DNA of 64,000 nucleotides, taken from Ophiodon elongatus (taxonomy: Eukaryota; Chordata; Actinopteri; Perciformes; Hexagrammidae). The position numbers and the translations under genes are program-made. The stretch lies in the NCBI GenBank assembly GCA_016806645.1, contig JACSYO010002116.1, positions 557,501-621,500 of the forward strand, in the 5' to 3' direction. Positions 1 through 13,409 of the stretch are shown here, one piece after another. Numbering within the stretch: the stretch's first letter is position 1; every line of letters starts with the position of its first letter. Under the pieces are notes generated by a model, which was given only the letters and a program-made list of their open reading frames with translations, was not told the origin of the DNA and did not search any database.

Positions 1-2720
1 ACAAATTCAACAACTCCTGCCACCTCTATCTGTGGATATTTCTCCTGATGTTACCCCTGTCTCTCCATCTGGTGAGTATTATGGGGGAACATGACGTCCA
101 AGGCCGCGAAGGGGGTGTGAGGTGCTCACGGTACCATAGGTAGCGTTTTTCTTTTTTTTTTTTTTTTTTTTTCATGCGCGCCTTTTATCCTTTCATGGAT
201 AAACGTGCGGTGGCTCAGTGAGAAACTAACATCCCTCATTGTCTGATTGCTACTGAGATAAATACTAGAGAAAACAACACTGTCGCAGTTTTTTTCCCTG
301 CATGCAGTGGCGGAACGCATGGCTGCTCCTGGATGTGGCAGTGGGAGAGACAGGAGGCGTGAAACCATCGGTTCACTGATACTTTCATGTCATGGCCTTT
401 GACAATATAGCTGAAACACAGGCTGAAATACTCCCAGTGATAATAACCTGACTGAGGAACTTCCATCTGGGACATGTTACAGATGTTTACCTTGTAGGAT
501 ATGTGGAGATCAGTAGATCTGGAGTAAGAAACAACACCTTGACCTCAGCTGTGAGGACACATGATGGCAACAACAGTCAACAACAGCCATACTGAATCAA
601 TGAGCTAATGGCCGATCACTGGCAGTTATTGTATGTGAATAAATAACTTTGATAACATATGGAACAGAGAGGATTATCAGTAACCACTTTTTTATCTAGA
701 TTAGATAATATATATGGCAGATTATGGGATGTGATCGCTGCCCACTTCCCTGCGCTCCCGTCTCAGTACAATAAACCGGGAACTAATTTGTAGGAACTGT
801 GGGTTCAGAATGATAACCCCAAATTAGCCACTCATGAATCAGTGAGTTAGTGAGGCAAAGTAACATTTTCTGATGTGAGAGTGACATCTCCGACAACTAA
901 GAGCTTTGACACCAAAGCTTAATTAAAAGGCTGTTGCCGACAGTTTTAATAGTCCGTTTGAAAACGCAAGCTTTCTGCGAGAGATGTTAAAAATGTCAAA
1001 TTTTATCAGCAATTTTTTATTCGAGGTCGCACACAACACTCAGCACCAGATAAATGTTGCGTATAATGACACTGGACTATACATCCGTGTCTGCAGATAT
1101 TGGTATGTGTCCATATTCAACACAGCAAGAATCTCTCCAGATCAGTATGACTCATGCATCAGCATGATGCACATTCTTTTTTTCTTTAATCTCCCTGTTC
1201 TTAATGGGCCATTCCTCCCCCGAGGATCAATAATCTTCATCAATCCACCAGTTAATCAAATTAGATCTTGTGGTTCACTGAGCCTTTGATACACATGTGT
1301 GTGTGTGGCTGCAAATATGCTTTACGTTTAGCAGAGTTTCACCTACTTATAATAATAAGAATAACCACAGCGTGAAGCTTTCAATCAAACCCTGTTTTAG
1401 TGGAGTCAGGTCTCTAGAGATGTTGTTTTGAATATGATGAAGCTCCTCTCCTCTCCACAGGCCCTGCCCCCTACCACCATGGCTTTGAGCATCTACTGCA
1501 CCTCCATCACCGTCTTCTTCATCCTCATCAAGCTGGCCAACTATCGGCTGCACCTGATGTTTGACGAGGGCGAGGCGGTGGTCCGCAGCAGCATCTCTGA
1601 TCTCAGCAAGGCTCCAGAGAAGAAAAGTAATGCGTCGGACTCCTGCCTGCCCGCCAGCATCAGGTAAACCCACATAGACACACTTATAATCCTGAAAATA
1701 CATTCAGAGGGATTCATCTGAAGTAGCTGAAAAATTCCCAAAGTGGTCTCACCTTTACGGATGTATTGGAGGACATTCAGAGAGATGTACAGTATATGAA
1801 CATTTAACAAACTGGATTTTTTGCTCTTTGTGCCTCAAACTGCTCTCTGTCAGGTTAGTCATTACACATTCTAGACCAGAGGGCTAAATGACTAATGATA
1901 CAACTTAATTATTTATGTGAAATTGTACATTTGGGCCTGAGACCTCCTTTTAGAATAATGCCACTAAGTATCACCGAACATCTTCCCGTTCTTGACGTCC
2001 TCTTTTAAAAAAACATGTTGTCTCCTATTTCTCTCTTTGTATGACTCTATTTTACTCAGTCATCTCTTTCTTTGAGATCAGATTGGTTTCGTGATCAAGT
2101 GTCTCAGAGTGGGATGGAGACTTTTTCCACTTCATTTCGATGACTGAGCTAGCTGATGAGGGGAGGTTGGCGCTCTTCAGTTGGCCACTCCGCTCTGACA
2201 CACTTGATCTGCACAGAGTCTAATAAAAGAAAACCACTTCTTGTTCCCTGTAAGACTGTATTTATTTTCATTGTGGAGAGATGAAACAGAAAGTCCAGAC
2301 ACAAGTACTTTTTACAGCTTCCTCATTCCTGTAAATTAGTTGATTTTAGTTTAAAGTCAGATTTGATTTCCCCCCTCCCGTCTCTTATCTTTGTCTAATA
2401 GGAAGAGCAGCACAGTCCCAGACAGTGTTGCCATGACGATGTTGGCTCTGAAACGTACCAGTCCGGTGATCCAGGTGACAGTGAAACAGACTGAAACTGA
2501 CCCGGGACTGATCGGGGTGGTGAGTGAGCATTAAACGTCGGACACCTGAGAATATGGATGTACGGTACAGGAAACACTGTGTTGACCTACATTATGTCCT
2601 TATGTTAATCAAGCGTCCCTGTATTGTCTTTCATGCAGGGCTGTTCGAAGCCAGATGAGGAGGGGAAGACTGTGGAAGGTGAAGCTGATCTTTTTCTGGG
2701 TCCGACTGAGATACAGATGG
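1..2720 (+). other. pcnx2: pcnx2 exons 1-4: N-terminal membrane segments
   Basis: Exon 1 is read from base 3 and contains NSCHLYLWIFLLMLPLSLHL, a hydrophobic segment typical of the pecanex N terminus. Exon 2 continues in phase with ALPPTTMALSIYCTSITVFF and then KLANYRLHLMFDEGEAV, a second membrane segment followed by the conserved NYRLH motif. The initiating Met lies upstream of the window. Exons 3 and 4 encode polar, probably cytosolic sequence. Intron 1 (72-1460) holds a poly-T run near 150-172 and otherwise nothing I recognise. Confidence 0.88.
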
Positions 2721-5700
2721 GTAACCATTAAAATAAAAAAAAAATTGAATACATGAGTGGAGAAGCCTAACAAATGCAGATGCTTCCATAAAAGCCACGA
2801 GGCAAAACAAAAAGCATCTGTGGCAGGGCCAAGAAGCTGTGGCTTCCTGTGGCAGTACTCAGTATTTCTGCTAATTCATCAGTCAGGCTCAGGGCAGTTT
2901 CCTTTGGCTAAAAAAGACCGCTGCGTATTTTCAACAAGATATTGCCGTGTCTAAAACTCCTTCCCTTCTTATCATTTACTCTAAAATTATGACATGAATT
3001 ACAATTATTTTCAAAAGTTGGTGCCACCGGTCTGTCACTGATTTGAGCTCAGTCATTTTTCCATAATCACGGCTATTAATAGTATGTAGTCTTAAAATAA
3101 GTCTTTTTGTGACACAGTCTAACTTGCATTAGACTAATCTAAGAGTAAAATTAAGACTGGCCTAACACGACAGGTCAGTCTTAAATATCCTTGCAACCCA
3201 ACTGAACGTCTTTGCGAAATTTTGGACAGAGTTCTTTGAAAGCTCTCTTTACTACCATCATCAAAACACCACAGTAGGGTCTATATTTTGAATGGATGGT
3301 GTTTCAGAGACTCACAAGGAGCACTGAAGCTGTTCTGGTTTCTCCTTGTGTACTTGTTATACTGTACAGGATGCACAGAATGTGCTGTTATGCACAATTG
3401 AGTGTTTGCTCCATTTTAAAATAATGAATTGACCTCATTTTATTTCCTGTGAAATTTTCTATGAAAAGTCTTTGGAAGTCGGCATGGCTTGTTACGTTAT
3501 AAGCAAATTAGGTAGAGCTGCAAAATCTGGATCACTGTTTACTTCCTGTGGAAACGTATTCTGGGTTTGTTTGGCTGAATGTTTGGTGAGGGTTTAATTT
3601 ACATATTGTTATGCAGCTTGCTTCATATACAGATAATATTGATTCAGCTGAGAAAACAGGTGAACATTGTTAACAACTGAATAGAGGGAAAAAAGAGCAG
3701 CGATAACCTGCGTGTCACCCTAACCAACACCATTCCCCTCTATCTCTTTTGATTATATTTTCACAATTCTGTGGAATATTACAAATCTTCTCTAAATGTA
3801 GGGATTTAATTAACTAGCCACATTTGAAGCTTGGCACTGTAGTTTTCCTGCAATGCGTGCGTGTTAATGGTTTCTGCAGATATTAGGGAAAACGTAAGAA
3901 TAGCGGCAGCCTGGCATCAAGGTACAAATGAGAGAGAGATGACTTCCTAGTGATTCTGTGGAATGCTAAAAATGACGCTGACAATATGTCAAAGCGATAA
4001 GTATAGAATAAAGAAGAAAGAAAGAGTCCAGTTGTCACTATCGAGGCCTTGCATGTCATTTGGGGGAACAAGTGTTTTGTGTATCGTCATAATCAATCTG
4101 TGCTGGAAGCCAACTCTGTTCCTCTTCCCTAATGCACTCGATGGCTCCTTAGACAATGTAGATTGACAACTTCCTTTCCTGCAAACACATCATTGTTGTA
4201 AATATGCTCGGAGAAGCACAGAACTAGCAGCCAGCCAACAAGACCAGCTGACTAGTTCCAGTAAATGTACGACTTAATGCACAGACAGAACAAAGTCAGC
4301 GTACTGAAAAAAGGGATATAAATATCAGATGTAACAAAATGTATCCGTTTTTCAAAGCAGTAGAATTCCCCCCTTCTGCTTTTCATTTTATTGCAATGGG
4401 AAGATATTTATCTGTCACTGACAAATACTGCTGTAGACAATAGCGTGGTTTTGTGTATCGTCACTGCAGCCAAATATGAGAATACACAATTTTATGGCAG
4501 GGATTTTAGGACTCGAGCAGTTTTATTAATATTACACTTAAAATCAACAATTTGGATTGACATTTCATTTTATTCCAGGACAGGGTGAGAGTGCTGCAGG
4601 TGAGAGACCTGTGGAGGGAGGCCTGCACCCAAGCCCTTCTCCAGATGACCTCTCTAGCCCCAATCCAGACCAGGCCACCCCACTGCTGCAGGCCCAGCAG
4701 AGGACCCCATCACGAGCTGAAAGGGAGGCGAAGCGGCCTGGATCTGCGAGTGGGACCGGGAAAATGGACACGGAAATAACTGAAACTGTGGCTGTGAAAG
4801 AAGGAGTGCACATTCAGAGCTCGTTGGCTGACAGACAGCAATCAGAGCAGGGAAGAACAACAGAGAAAGAGCAGGACAGAATAGAAGACTGTGAGGATAA
4901 AGACAGAGAAACAGCTGATGAAGGTCTGCCTCCCTCCAAGGGAAGTGAAGATGAGAGCGAGGAGGAGAATGAGGGGCAAAAGGAGCCCCCAGATGCCAAC
5001 AACAACTCACTCGGGACTCCCCAGGACCACCAGTTTGATTTCATCGACACCCCAGATTCTCCTGCACAGGTAGGCCTCCCAGGAGTTAGTTGCTACATTT
5101 GGGAGGTCTAAATTTGAAGAGTATGTTAATAGAAATCAATTCAACTATCATTGCATTGTGATTGTTTTGTCCATCTTGTTTCTCAGGCTGAGCCGATGGA
5201 GGAGACGTACTGTTCTGATGAGATTGAGGTGGTTCTGGTAGACAGCTCTGGCCCGGGAACAGCATCGGCTCACCTGGACGACAGCGACATAGTCAAGATC
5301 ATCATCACCATGAGCTGTGACTCGCAGACTGCTGCTCAGCTGGAGGAGAGTGTCAAGCAGAGTCTTCTGGAAAATGCACAGGTAGTTTTAATGTTCTACA
5401 TAAAGCACTTTTAACTCGATTATAACATCTCGTTTCCGACTGTTAAAATCATCTTTTACAGTCTAGCAGTATCACATATGTGTTCTGTATCAGCCTGTTC
5501 GAGCACTTTATTAAAGCTAAATGATGTTTACATTGATTTTTGATAATCCCATCAAATGTAAATGTTCTCGATATCTTTTTTTCAAATGTTATACACATTT
5601 CCAAAAAATGTGCCCAGACATATTTGGTATCTTTGGAAACTTTGAGTTCTCCATGATAATGTGAAATACATTTCTGTGGGTTAACAATGTACTATATTGT

Positions 5701-6073
5701 TTGTTTTGACTGACCCAAGTCATGTAATGTAATGACTACATTGCATATTCTTTTTCTTTAACCTGCCTTTAGCCCTAAAATCTATGCAGCTTCACACTAA
5801 CTTTATTTAAATTATTTTAAGATTAAGTGAAATTGGTGCCAAATGTAAGATTATGTGAGAGCAACTGTTAACAGAGCTTTATTTACCCTATATTTATGTC
5901 AAGCTATCAGAATAAATCTCCTGTAGTAAAACAATTCATTGGAATCTAATGCTGCATCTAAATGTTAAGGTCCTGTCATGATGTTTAAGCTCATGTCTCT
6001 ATGACTGCTGCTGGGATTGTTACCTAAATGATGAACAGGTTTCTGTCTGATGTGTTGTTACATTTGGAGAATA

Positions 6074-6167
<94 letters not shown>

Positions 6168-9100
6168 CCTACAAGGCTCAGAAGGATGCAGGAGAGTGTC
6201 ACATCAAGATCCCCGTCATCACCTTTGACTCCCCCGAGAAGGAGAAGCAGGAGGGGAAAGAGAGAGAGGAAGCAGCTGACTCAGAGGACGACCCCACCCC
6301 GAAACAGCAACAGACAGCAAGCCAAAGTGAAGAGTTTCACCTGTGTAGAGAAACAACCACTTCGGAGTCCACCACACTGGAGTGTCCAGATCCAGACCAG
6401 GAACATCTTGGTGTTCAGATAACTGATGACAGCACACCGAGCCCGCAGCTGACAAATGATAACAGCTCATCAGGTATCGATGTCCACTCCCACCATGATG
6501 ACACCGATCCTCTGGATCCTAATGTGGATTCACAAGGTTTCCTGCGCCTGCCACCAGCTTTGGGCCGTTACGGGCCCGGGGGAAGGACCCACATCCGCGG
6601 GCTGAGCATGGACAGTGGGAAAGATGCTGTGCTGCTGTCAGACCGCTCACATATCACAGTATGTTGGCAGTTTATCTCTGTCTCTATTTATAGTTACCTC
6701 CATCCTTCTGTCCATTCATATACGCACACATTTGTCTCTTTATCAGACCATGACCACTTCCAAGTCAGATCTGGAGGCGAAGGAGGGCCAGATTCCCAAC
6801 GAATCCAACTTCTTGGAGTTTGTTTCCTTGTTGGGGTCTCTCAGTACTAGAGGGGGAGGAGCCAGCACACAGGAAGACGAGAGGCCAGAACGCAAAGAAG
6901 AAGTGGGAGCTGCAGAGGAAGGTGAATCTCAGCAAGAGGGTTGGTTTCTTCACCTCCACGTCCGTTATCTGCCTGTTTCATAGGGTCAGAGTTAATGCTG
7001 ATGTGTATATGTATTTGCACAAAGGAGTGCAATGTCAACATTGTTTTATAAGCTGAAATAGATTCCCTACTCTTGCTCTTGGAGCATGGTGGCATCAGCA
7101 ATTTAAGGTCACAGCTCCAGACTTATACTATGCTAGTGTTGATATGTCATCATAATGCATTAATTTTGATAACATTTTCTGTTTAGTTCAACTTACTAGG
7201 GTGATTTTAGCCCCAATAGGCTCTCAGGATGTTAATGTTGGGCAGGAGGTCACTCATTTACTCAGTTGGTATAAACCAATTTGGTCAAATGGGATAAATG
7301 AAGCGGCACAACTTGTAGAAGCAGCTAGAGGGCTTGTAGACTTAATTTTGTTTAACTGGTGACTCCTCTGGTTAAATCTGTATTGATTTAGTTTTTCTCT
7401 GGGGCAACTGAACAAGCTGTTAACACATCATTGGCTTATTACTAGTATAATGTGGCAAACATGTTAGCAAACAGTTGCCAATTTGCACATCCAGCAGACG
7501 ATGAGCAAAATTACCAATTGGATGAATCCAATTGGTATCCTCCTTTTAGCTCTGTTTTTGGTCTCCACCAACTCCATTTACCTCTTAGCTTGCTAAATGC
7601 TCCACTGTGTTCACCAGCTCGTCGCTAAATTTGTTTTCTTTGGTGCTGGGCCGGTAGAATACAGAGCTTTTTCTTTGTAAACAGCTGGCTTCTGATGAGA
7701 GAGAGAGGTGGTGGGCCTTAAAACAAACAATGAGCTGAAAGTAAAGCTAAAACATTTTGTAGAGCTGAGAGGAACAGCAGAGTCAGGTGATAATTCTCTG
7801 TGGGTTGATCACTATTAGCAACTCCTTCCATCATTAAAATACGAATATTGATGAAATGGTAAAGAAATAGGAATCTTATCTTTACATTTACAGGCATAAA
7901 AACACATTTCTGTTTGTTATTTTAGTAAAAAAACATTTCCTTTTGATTTTCTTGCAGAGAATCTGAGCCTGACTTCCAGACAAGATGAGACGATAATAGA
8001 GACCAACACGGATAACAAACCAGAGAGACCGAAACCACCCACCAGTCTGCCTACCGACACACTAAAGGCCATACCACCCACACAAATCCCAATAGTCTCC
8101 CCTGACAGGTACGCATGCCTGCACACCCACATGCTTCAAAAAATATCAACATAGCTGAATTCACTCATCCATCCAGGATGTCCAGTTGATTGTGTTTCCT
8201 GTTTGCAGTCCACAAACGGACAGAGAGAAGGATCCAGACTATGACTCCCTGCCTTCACAAACCTCTCAGTCAGAGAGCTCCATGCTGCAGGTCATCTGTA
8301 GACCAGAGGCTACCAACAAAGAAGATGCCTACACCTTCCATACTGTACACAGTAAGCAGCCACCCTTGAATTATTAAGCTTAAAATGAAATGCTTTTTTT
8401 GTGCCGGAGACAAACTCAAATGAGTCACATCTAGCAACAATGAGGTGCTGTTGATACAGTAATCCATGTTCATGATCACATTTTAAGATTTAAGAGTGAG
8501 AGTCCCAGTGAGAAATTTGCCTTGGACATCGAAACAAAACAACAGTAAATAGACTCCATCCATAATTCAGGAGTCTATTTGTGCTGAGGCAGTCTGATAG
8601 TATTGTGATCTGTTGAACAAATACACAGTCTGTATGGAAGGCTCTGCCAGTAGCTGATGGCTCCACTTTTGAATCAGCTCAAAAGCTTGTAGATTAAATG
8701 ACATTTTTCTGGAAAGGCTCCACGATGTTCAGCTTTTTAGTTATACAGTTACAGTTATAGTTCAGTCTCTCAGATGTCCGTCTGTAGCGGCAAAAAAAAA
8801 AAAATGAAATCCCACATAACATATTTAGCTACTCATCAGCTGGATGTCAGACGTTGCACATCCAAAGAGAAGTCTAACAAGTTGAATGTGTGTGTTTGGC
8901 TCACCAGGAGACAGGCCTCGTAAGCTGTACGCAGAGAGAGCTCTCAACCTGCCGCTAGGAGCAGAGCTCATCACCGGCAACATGTGGTACTGCTGTTGAA
9001 TCTTTTCCTCCGCCTCTTCGTCATTTCTTTCATTAATCCCATTTTTTCCTTTTACTGCTTTGTCTACCTGCATGGTCTCCTCCACTATTTCCATGTGCTT

Positions 9101-9201
9101 TTCTTAACTTCCTTATACCTTATTGCCCTTTTCCATCTCCTCCGAAACTATCATCACTGCCCATGTAATCAGGTTTATTCCACAGATTAACATCAGCATG
9201 T

Positions 9202-9243
<42 letters not shown>

Positions 9244-12200
9244 TTCAGTGACCTGCTGTCAACTTCTTCCAACTCGGAGTGTCAGGACGGCCTGGTAGGC
9301 GGTCACGCTGACTGCCCTTTCCAGCGACGCATCATCCCTGCACACAGGCTTCGGCCACGAAGGACGCACCCTGAGATATTTCAGGTGTCCATCTGCTTTC
9401 ACTTTTTCCTTCTTGCTCTGCATGCCAATGGTCAGGGCTCTTCCAAATGGTTGCAAAGATGTTATTTAGAGGCACCTTGCGGGTTTTTGACCACTAGTAG
9501 TCCACAGAAGTGCAATGGAGCCATTTTCTTTCGAGTGGGTCACTGTTTTGTTTTTGTATCTTGTGCATGCACACAAGGACCCACGTGCACGTGCACGCAC
9601 GCGGGGGACTTGATACCCAGTGCTTCGGATTGTTTTATGCTGCTGCACCAATCGACAGTTGGTGGTTGTAACGTGCCAAGAAATGTAGCGTTGTGCCAAC
9701 AAAGGGAGGGAACAGGAAGGCTGTTAGCAAGCAAACATGGATGTAAACGATTAAGGTTTCAAATTATTCCAGGAATCGTTTTTTAAACTAAATAAACTGG
9801 TGAATCAGATTAGTGTTGTCTCTCTGTCAAACTGTTTGGTTACTGTTTCAAACAGCAACAAGGTCTCGTATTTCAAATAATCAGTCCTGAATCAACCTAC
9901 AGACTCTACTGAATCATTAATGCACCAGCCTGTGTGTTCTGCACACAAATACTTGTTCGACTGTCTACTTATAATAATCTTATAAACTGTGTTTTGAATT
10001 GACTGTGTTTTGAAATATGCTCCCTGGGATATCATTTGCGTTTGTGTGTGTGTCAGGAAGAGGACTCCTTGGACGAGTCGTCGGAGACGTCCACTCAGGA
10101 GAAACCGACCAGGAAGATTTATTACAAACTAAAATTGTTTCCTGGGAAGGTGATCAACCTTTTATATGACCGACTCACCCTACTTGCTCTTTTGGACAGG
10201 TAATCCACAAAAAAACTGCTTGATAAACTCTTTCCACTGTTGTGCGCACACGTTTAGAAGTCCCACGTCTAGAAATCAAATCATACACATTATTCAGCTC
10301 AGAAAGAGAATATAGAGACATTTGTGATAAAACTATTGCAAATTCTGAGAAACAAGTTCATGTTACAAACAAGAAGCTCAGTCACTCTATATTTGTTTTC
10401 TCGTCTCTTTAATTCTAAAACACTCGAAACTCTTCAGAACATCTTCACTTTGATCAATTTCACTTCACTTTTGGTAAAACAAATGTTGTGTAATATCTTT
10501 CCGATTTGATCAATAAGTGTCTTTTCAGTTTAATCAGCAGTTGAGCAGTAATTCCATCCTTGAATGACTGAATATCATCGAGTTTGCTCAGGAAGTTGCA
10601 ATATACTGTATGTCTAATAAGCTACTGAATGCACCAGTGTAACCTCTGTATGCCGTTGTGTGTGCTGGTTATAGAAACCAAGAAGTTCTGGAAAATCTAG
10701 TTGCAGTCTTCATGGCCTTCCTGGTTTCCTTCCTGGGATTTGTGCTTCTTAACCACGGCTGCTTCAAAGACTTTTGGGTCTTCCAGTTCTGCCTGGTCAT
10801 CGCCAGCTGCCAGTATTCCTTACTGAAGGTAAGAACAATACAAAGTCTGAGTAGAAGGTTGTTTAACCATGGCTTTGAGCAATTTAGCTGAAACTTTACC
10901 GTTTCTAAGGAACAACATTTCACTACTTTAAACAACTTGGATGAGGAATAAATGATGTGTGAGCTCAAAATGTGTGCCCTGGTGACCTGATGAAAAGTAA
11001 AACTGACCTTGGACTTGCCAGTTCCTATTTGCTCCCCCTCACTTCCTCTCGGTTGAACACACGTCGTGTAACGACACTGTTTTCAATTGTTTTCACGTTA
11101 ATTTACAAACGGTGAGTGATTATTGGCTTCTGTTGTTTTGTTTTCCAGAGTGTTCAACCAGATGCAGCTTCACCAACACATGTGAGTTCAATGTTACTTT
11201 TTTGCAGAGTCTGGGAGGAAATATTATTAGAATAAACACTAAGCAAACTTCTCCAAATAATTATATTAGGTTGCAACGATAATTACAAATATTTGTTAAA
11301 CTTATATACACACATATGCATCCATTATGTCTCCGTTGGTTGTTTTCCACTTGTGACTTCTGTATTGATGCATATTGGCATATCATGTCATGAATTTGAA
11401 AACGGTGCCCTTTCCACATTAATAATTTTGCTGTGTTTTGATTGATGCCCAACAATGTTGCTCGGGCTGGTTGATAAAGCCAAAATGTTTTCTCCTGACA
11501 TAGGTACATTTTTATCTCCATAATACCATGAACCATCTTTCTGGATTTCAATAAATAAATAGTCCATATTGAATAACCACATGGTAACGCCTATTGTTGT
11601 ATAATTCTATGTGAATTTAATATTTGACCAATGAAGAGTAATTTCTCATTTAATTATTAACTGAAGTGCAAAATGAAGGTAACAGTTTCAAATTAAGTTA
11701 TAGACACAAAAAAATAATATTTCCAGCTATAGAATAACTATATGTACATGCATGCACACTAATACAGTAATCAGATTAAGGAAATTGTTTTATTTAACTG
11801 AGTTTCATCAGATTTTCTGATAAATTTGAGTTAGTATGTGGTTATTATTATCAAGTTGGACGGCGTAATTGTGTGTCACGATAGCTCAATATATGATTTC
11901 ATAACGATACGATATCATTGAAAGACGATACATTATCACAATAAATGATTATCCAGCCCTAAATGTGTCTCCAGAGGATATGACCACTTTGAGGCCCTCT
12001 TTGTTGTCTCATTTTTCTGACATACAGGCATTCAACCTAACATGACCAACATCTGTGTTAGTTGCAGTTTAAACCATCCTAACCTGTACGTGTTCATCTG
12101 CGTGTCTCCAGGGCCACAACCAGCTGGTGGCCTACAGCCGAGCGGCTTACTTCTGTATCTTCTGTGCTCTGATCTGGATGCTGGAGCAGCTGCTGAGGAG

Positions 12201-13353
12201 GAAAGACCTGCCCGTCTCCACCCTGTACGGAGTCACCATCGTGTGCCACGACGCACTGCGCTTCCTGCGAGACCTGCTAGTGGGTAGGGATAAATGTACC
12301 AGGAGAGACACACAATTACGTCATAAAAACGGTAATTTGTCCCTTGCAGTTACTAAGACATTTCTTTTGTTTAATTACATAAAACAGGTTTTACCTACTG
12401 CTTCCCAATCACCTTCCTGGTGGGCCTTTTCCCTCAGATCAACACATTCACCATCTACCTGCTGGAGCAGATCGACATGCACTTTTTTGGAGGGACAGGT
12501 TGGTAAAACTGTTTCTAAACTTTTAATTTCAGTAATACTTGTGTTAATGAACCAATTACATTTTCAGTTTTACTGTAAACTGTAATTTCTGGATACATCT
12601 GTGGATTTGTGGCTCTGGTTGGACTCCTGTGTGTGTTTTTTTACTGATGCTTTTTGTTATTGTACTATTCCCTTTGCCGCTGTAACAATGTAAATTCCTC
12701 CGCTGTGGGACTAAAGGATCATTTTTATTTGATCTTAAACTGGTGTGTTATGTATTCAGTGTTTAAAGACCCTGAACACTTAAATCTTAGTGAATGAGAA
12801 AATACATTTCCAGGGCCTCGAAGTAAAGGTGAATCCTCTTAGTGATTTAAAAAAAAAAAAAACACAACACTAAGACGACAGTACATGCTTAGCTTTATTT
12901 GTCATTGTTTAATATTACTGCATGCATTTTCATCTTCACTCTAATTTGTGCTTCTCAGCTGCTACGAGTCTCATCTCTGCAGTTTATGGCATCCTACGCA
13001 GTCTGATCGCTCTGTCTCTGCTCTACGGTTTCTGCTTCGGAGCTCTCAAGGTACAAATTAACTGGATATAAACCAAAACAGAGCATAAGTAGGAGACATT
13101 CTTTTCCCCAGAGTTTGTGTCCACAGTCATTCTCTTGGCTATAGGAATAAAAGAAGGGGGGTTCAGTTATAAATAGCATGCAGCCAGGCAATTTCACTCA
13201 TGTAACTAAGTAGAGCTGCAGCAACATACAAACTGTTGCTCGTCATCTTTCAAAAGTGACTGCACCATTGCAACTGCAGGGAAGAAGCTTTTAAAGTGTG
13301 AAGATCTAAAAGCAGCAGTTCTGGCTTTAAAGGCGCATGATGGTGTGATTCAT

Positions 13354-13409
<56 letters not shown>

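Larger units (their letters stand above)
4579..9384 (+). other. pcnx2: pcnx2 exons 5-12: acidic low-complexity region
   Basis: About residues 158-775 of the visible protein. Exon 5 (491 nt) is rich in Glu, Gln, Asp and Ser, with runs such as DESEEENEGQKEPPDAN. Exon 6 carries EIEVVLVDSSGPG and IVKIIITMSCDSQ, and exon 7 carries HIKIPVITFDSPEKE; both resemble short conserved patches in the PCNX2 variable region. Exon 8 has the highly conserved TTSKSDLEAKEGQIPNESNF. Exons 9-12 are Ser/Pro/Thr-rich. The region is probably a disordered cytosolic segment. Intron 8 (6922-7957) contains a dispersed repeat at about 7510-7850. Introns 4, 6 and 10 hold nothing recognised beyond the TG tract listed separately. 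Confidence 0.85.

Noticed and set aside
2757..2954. 65-codon + strand frame in pcnx2 intron 4
   Set aside because: Exon 4 and exon 5 join in phase without it, and it has no acceptor or donor that would fit.
6050..6180. Open frames of alternating Cys-Val or Thr-His through the TG/CA tracts (also at 9205, 13362, 21140, 27032, 56036)
   Set aside because: They are products of the dinucleotide repeats; the real exons start after the tracts at good splice acceptors.
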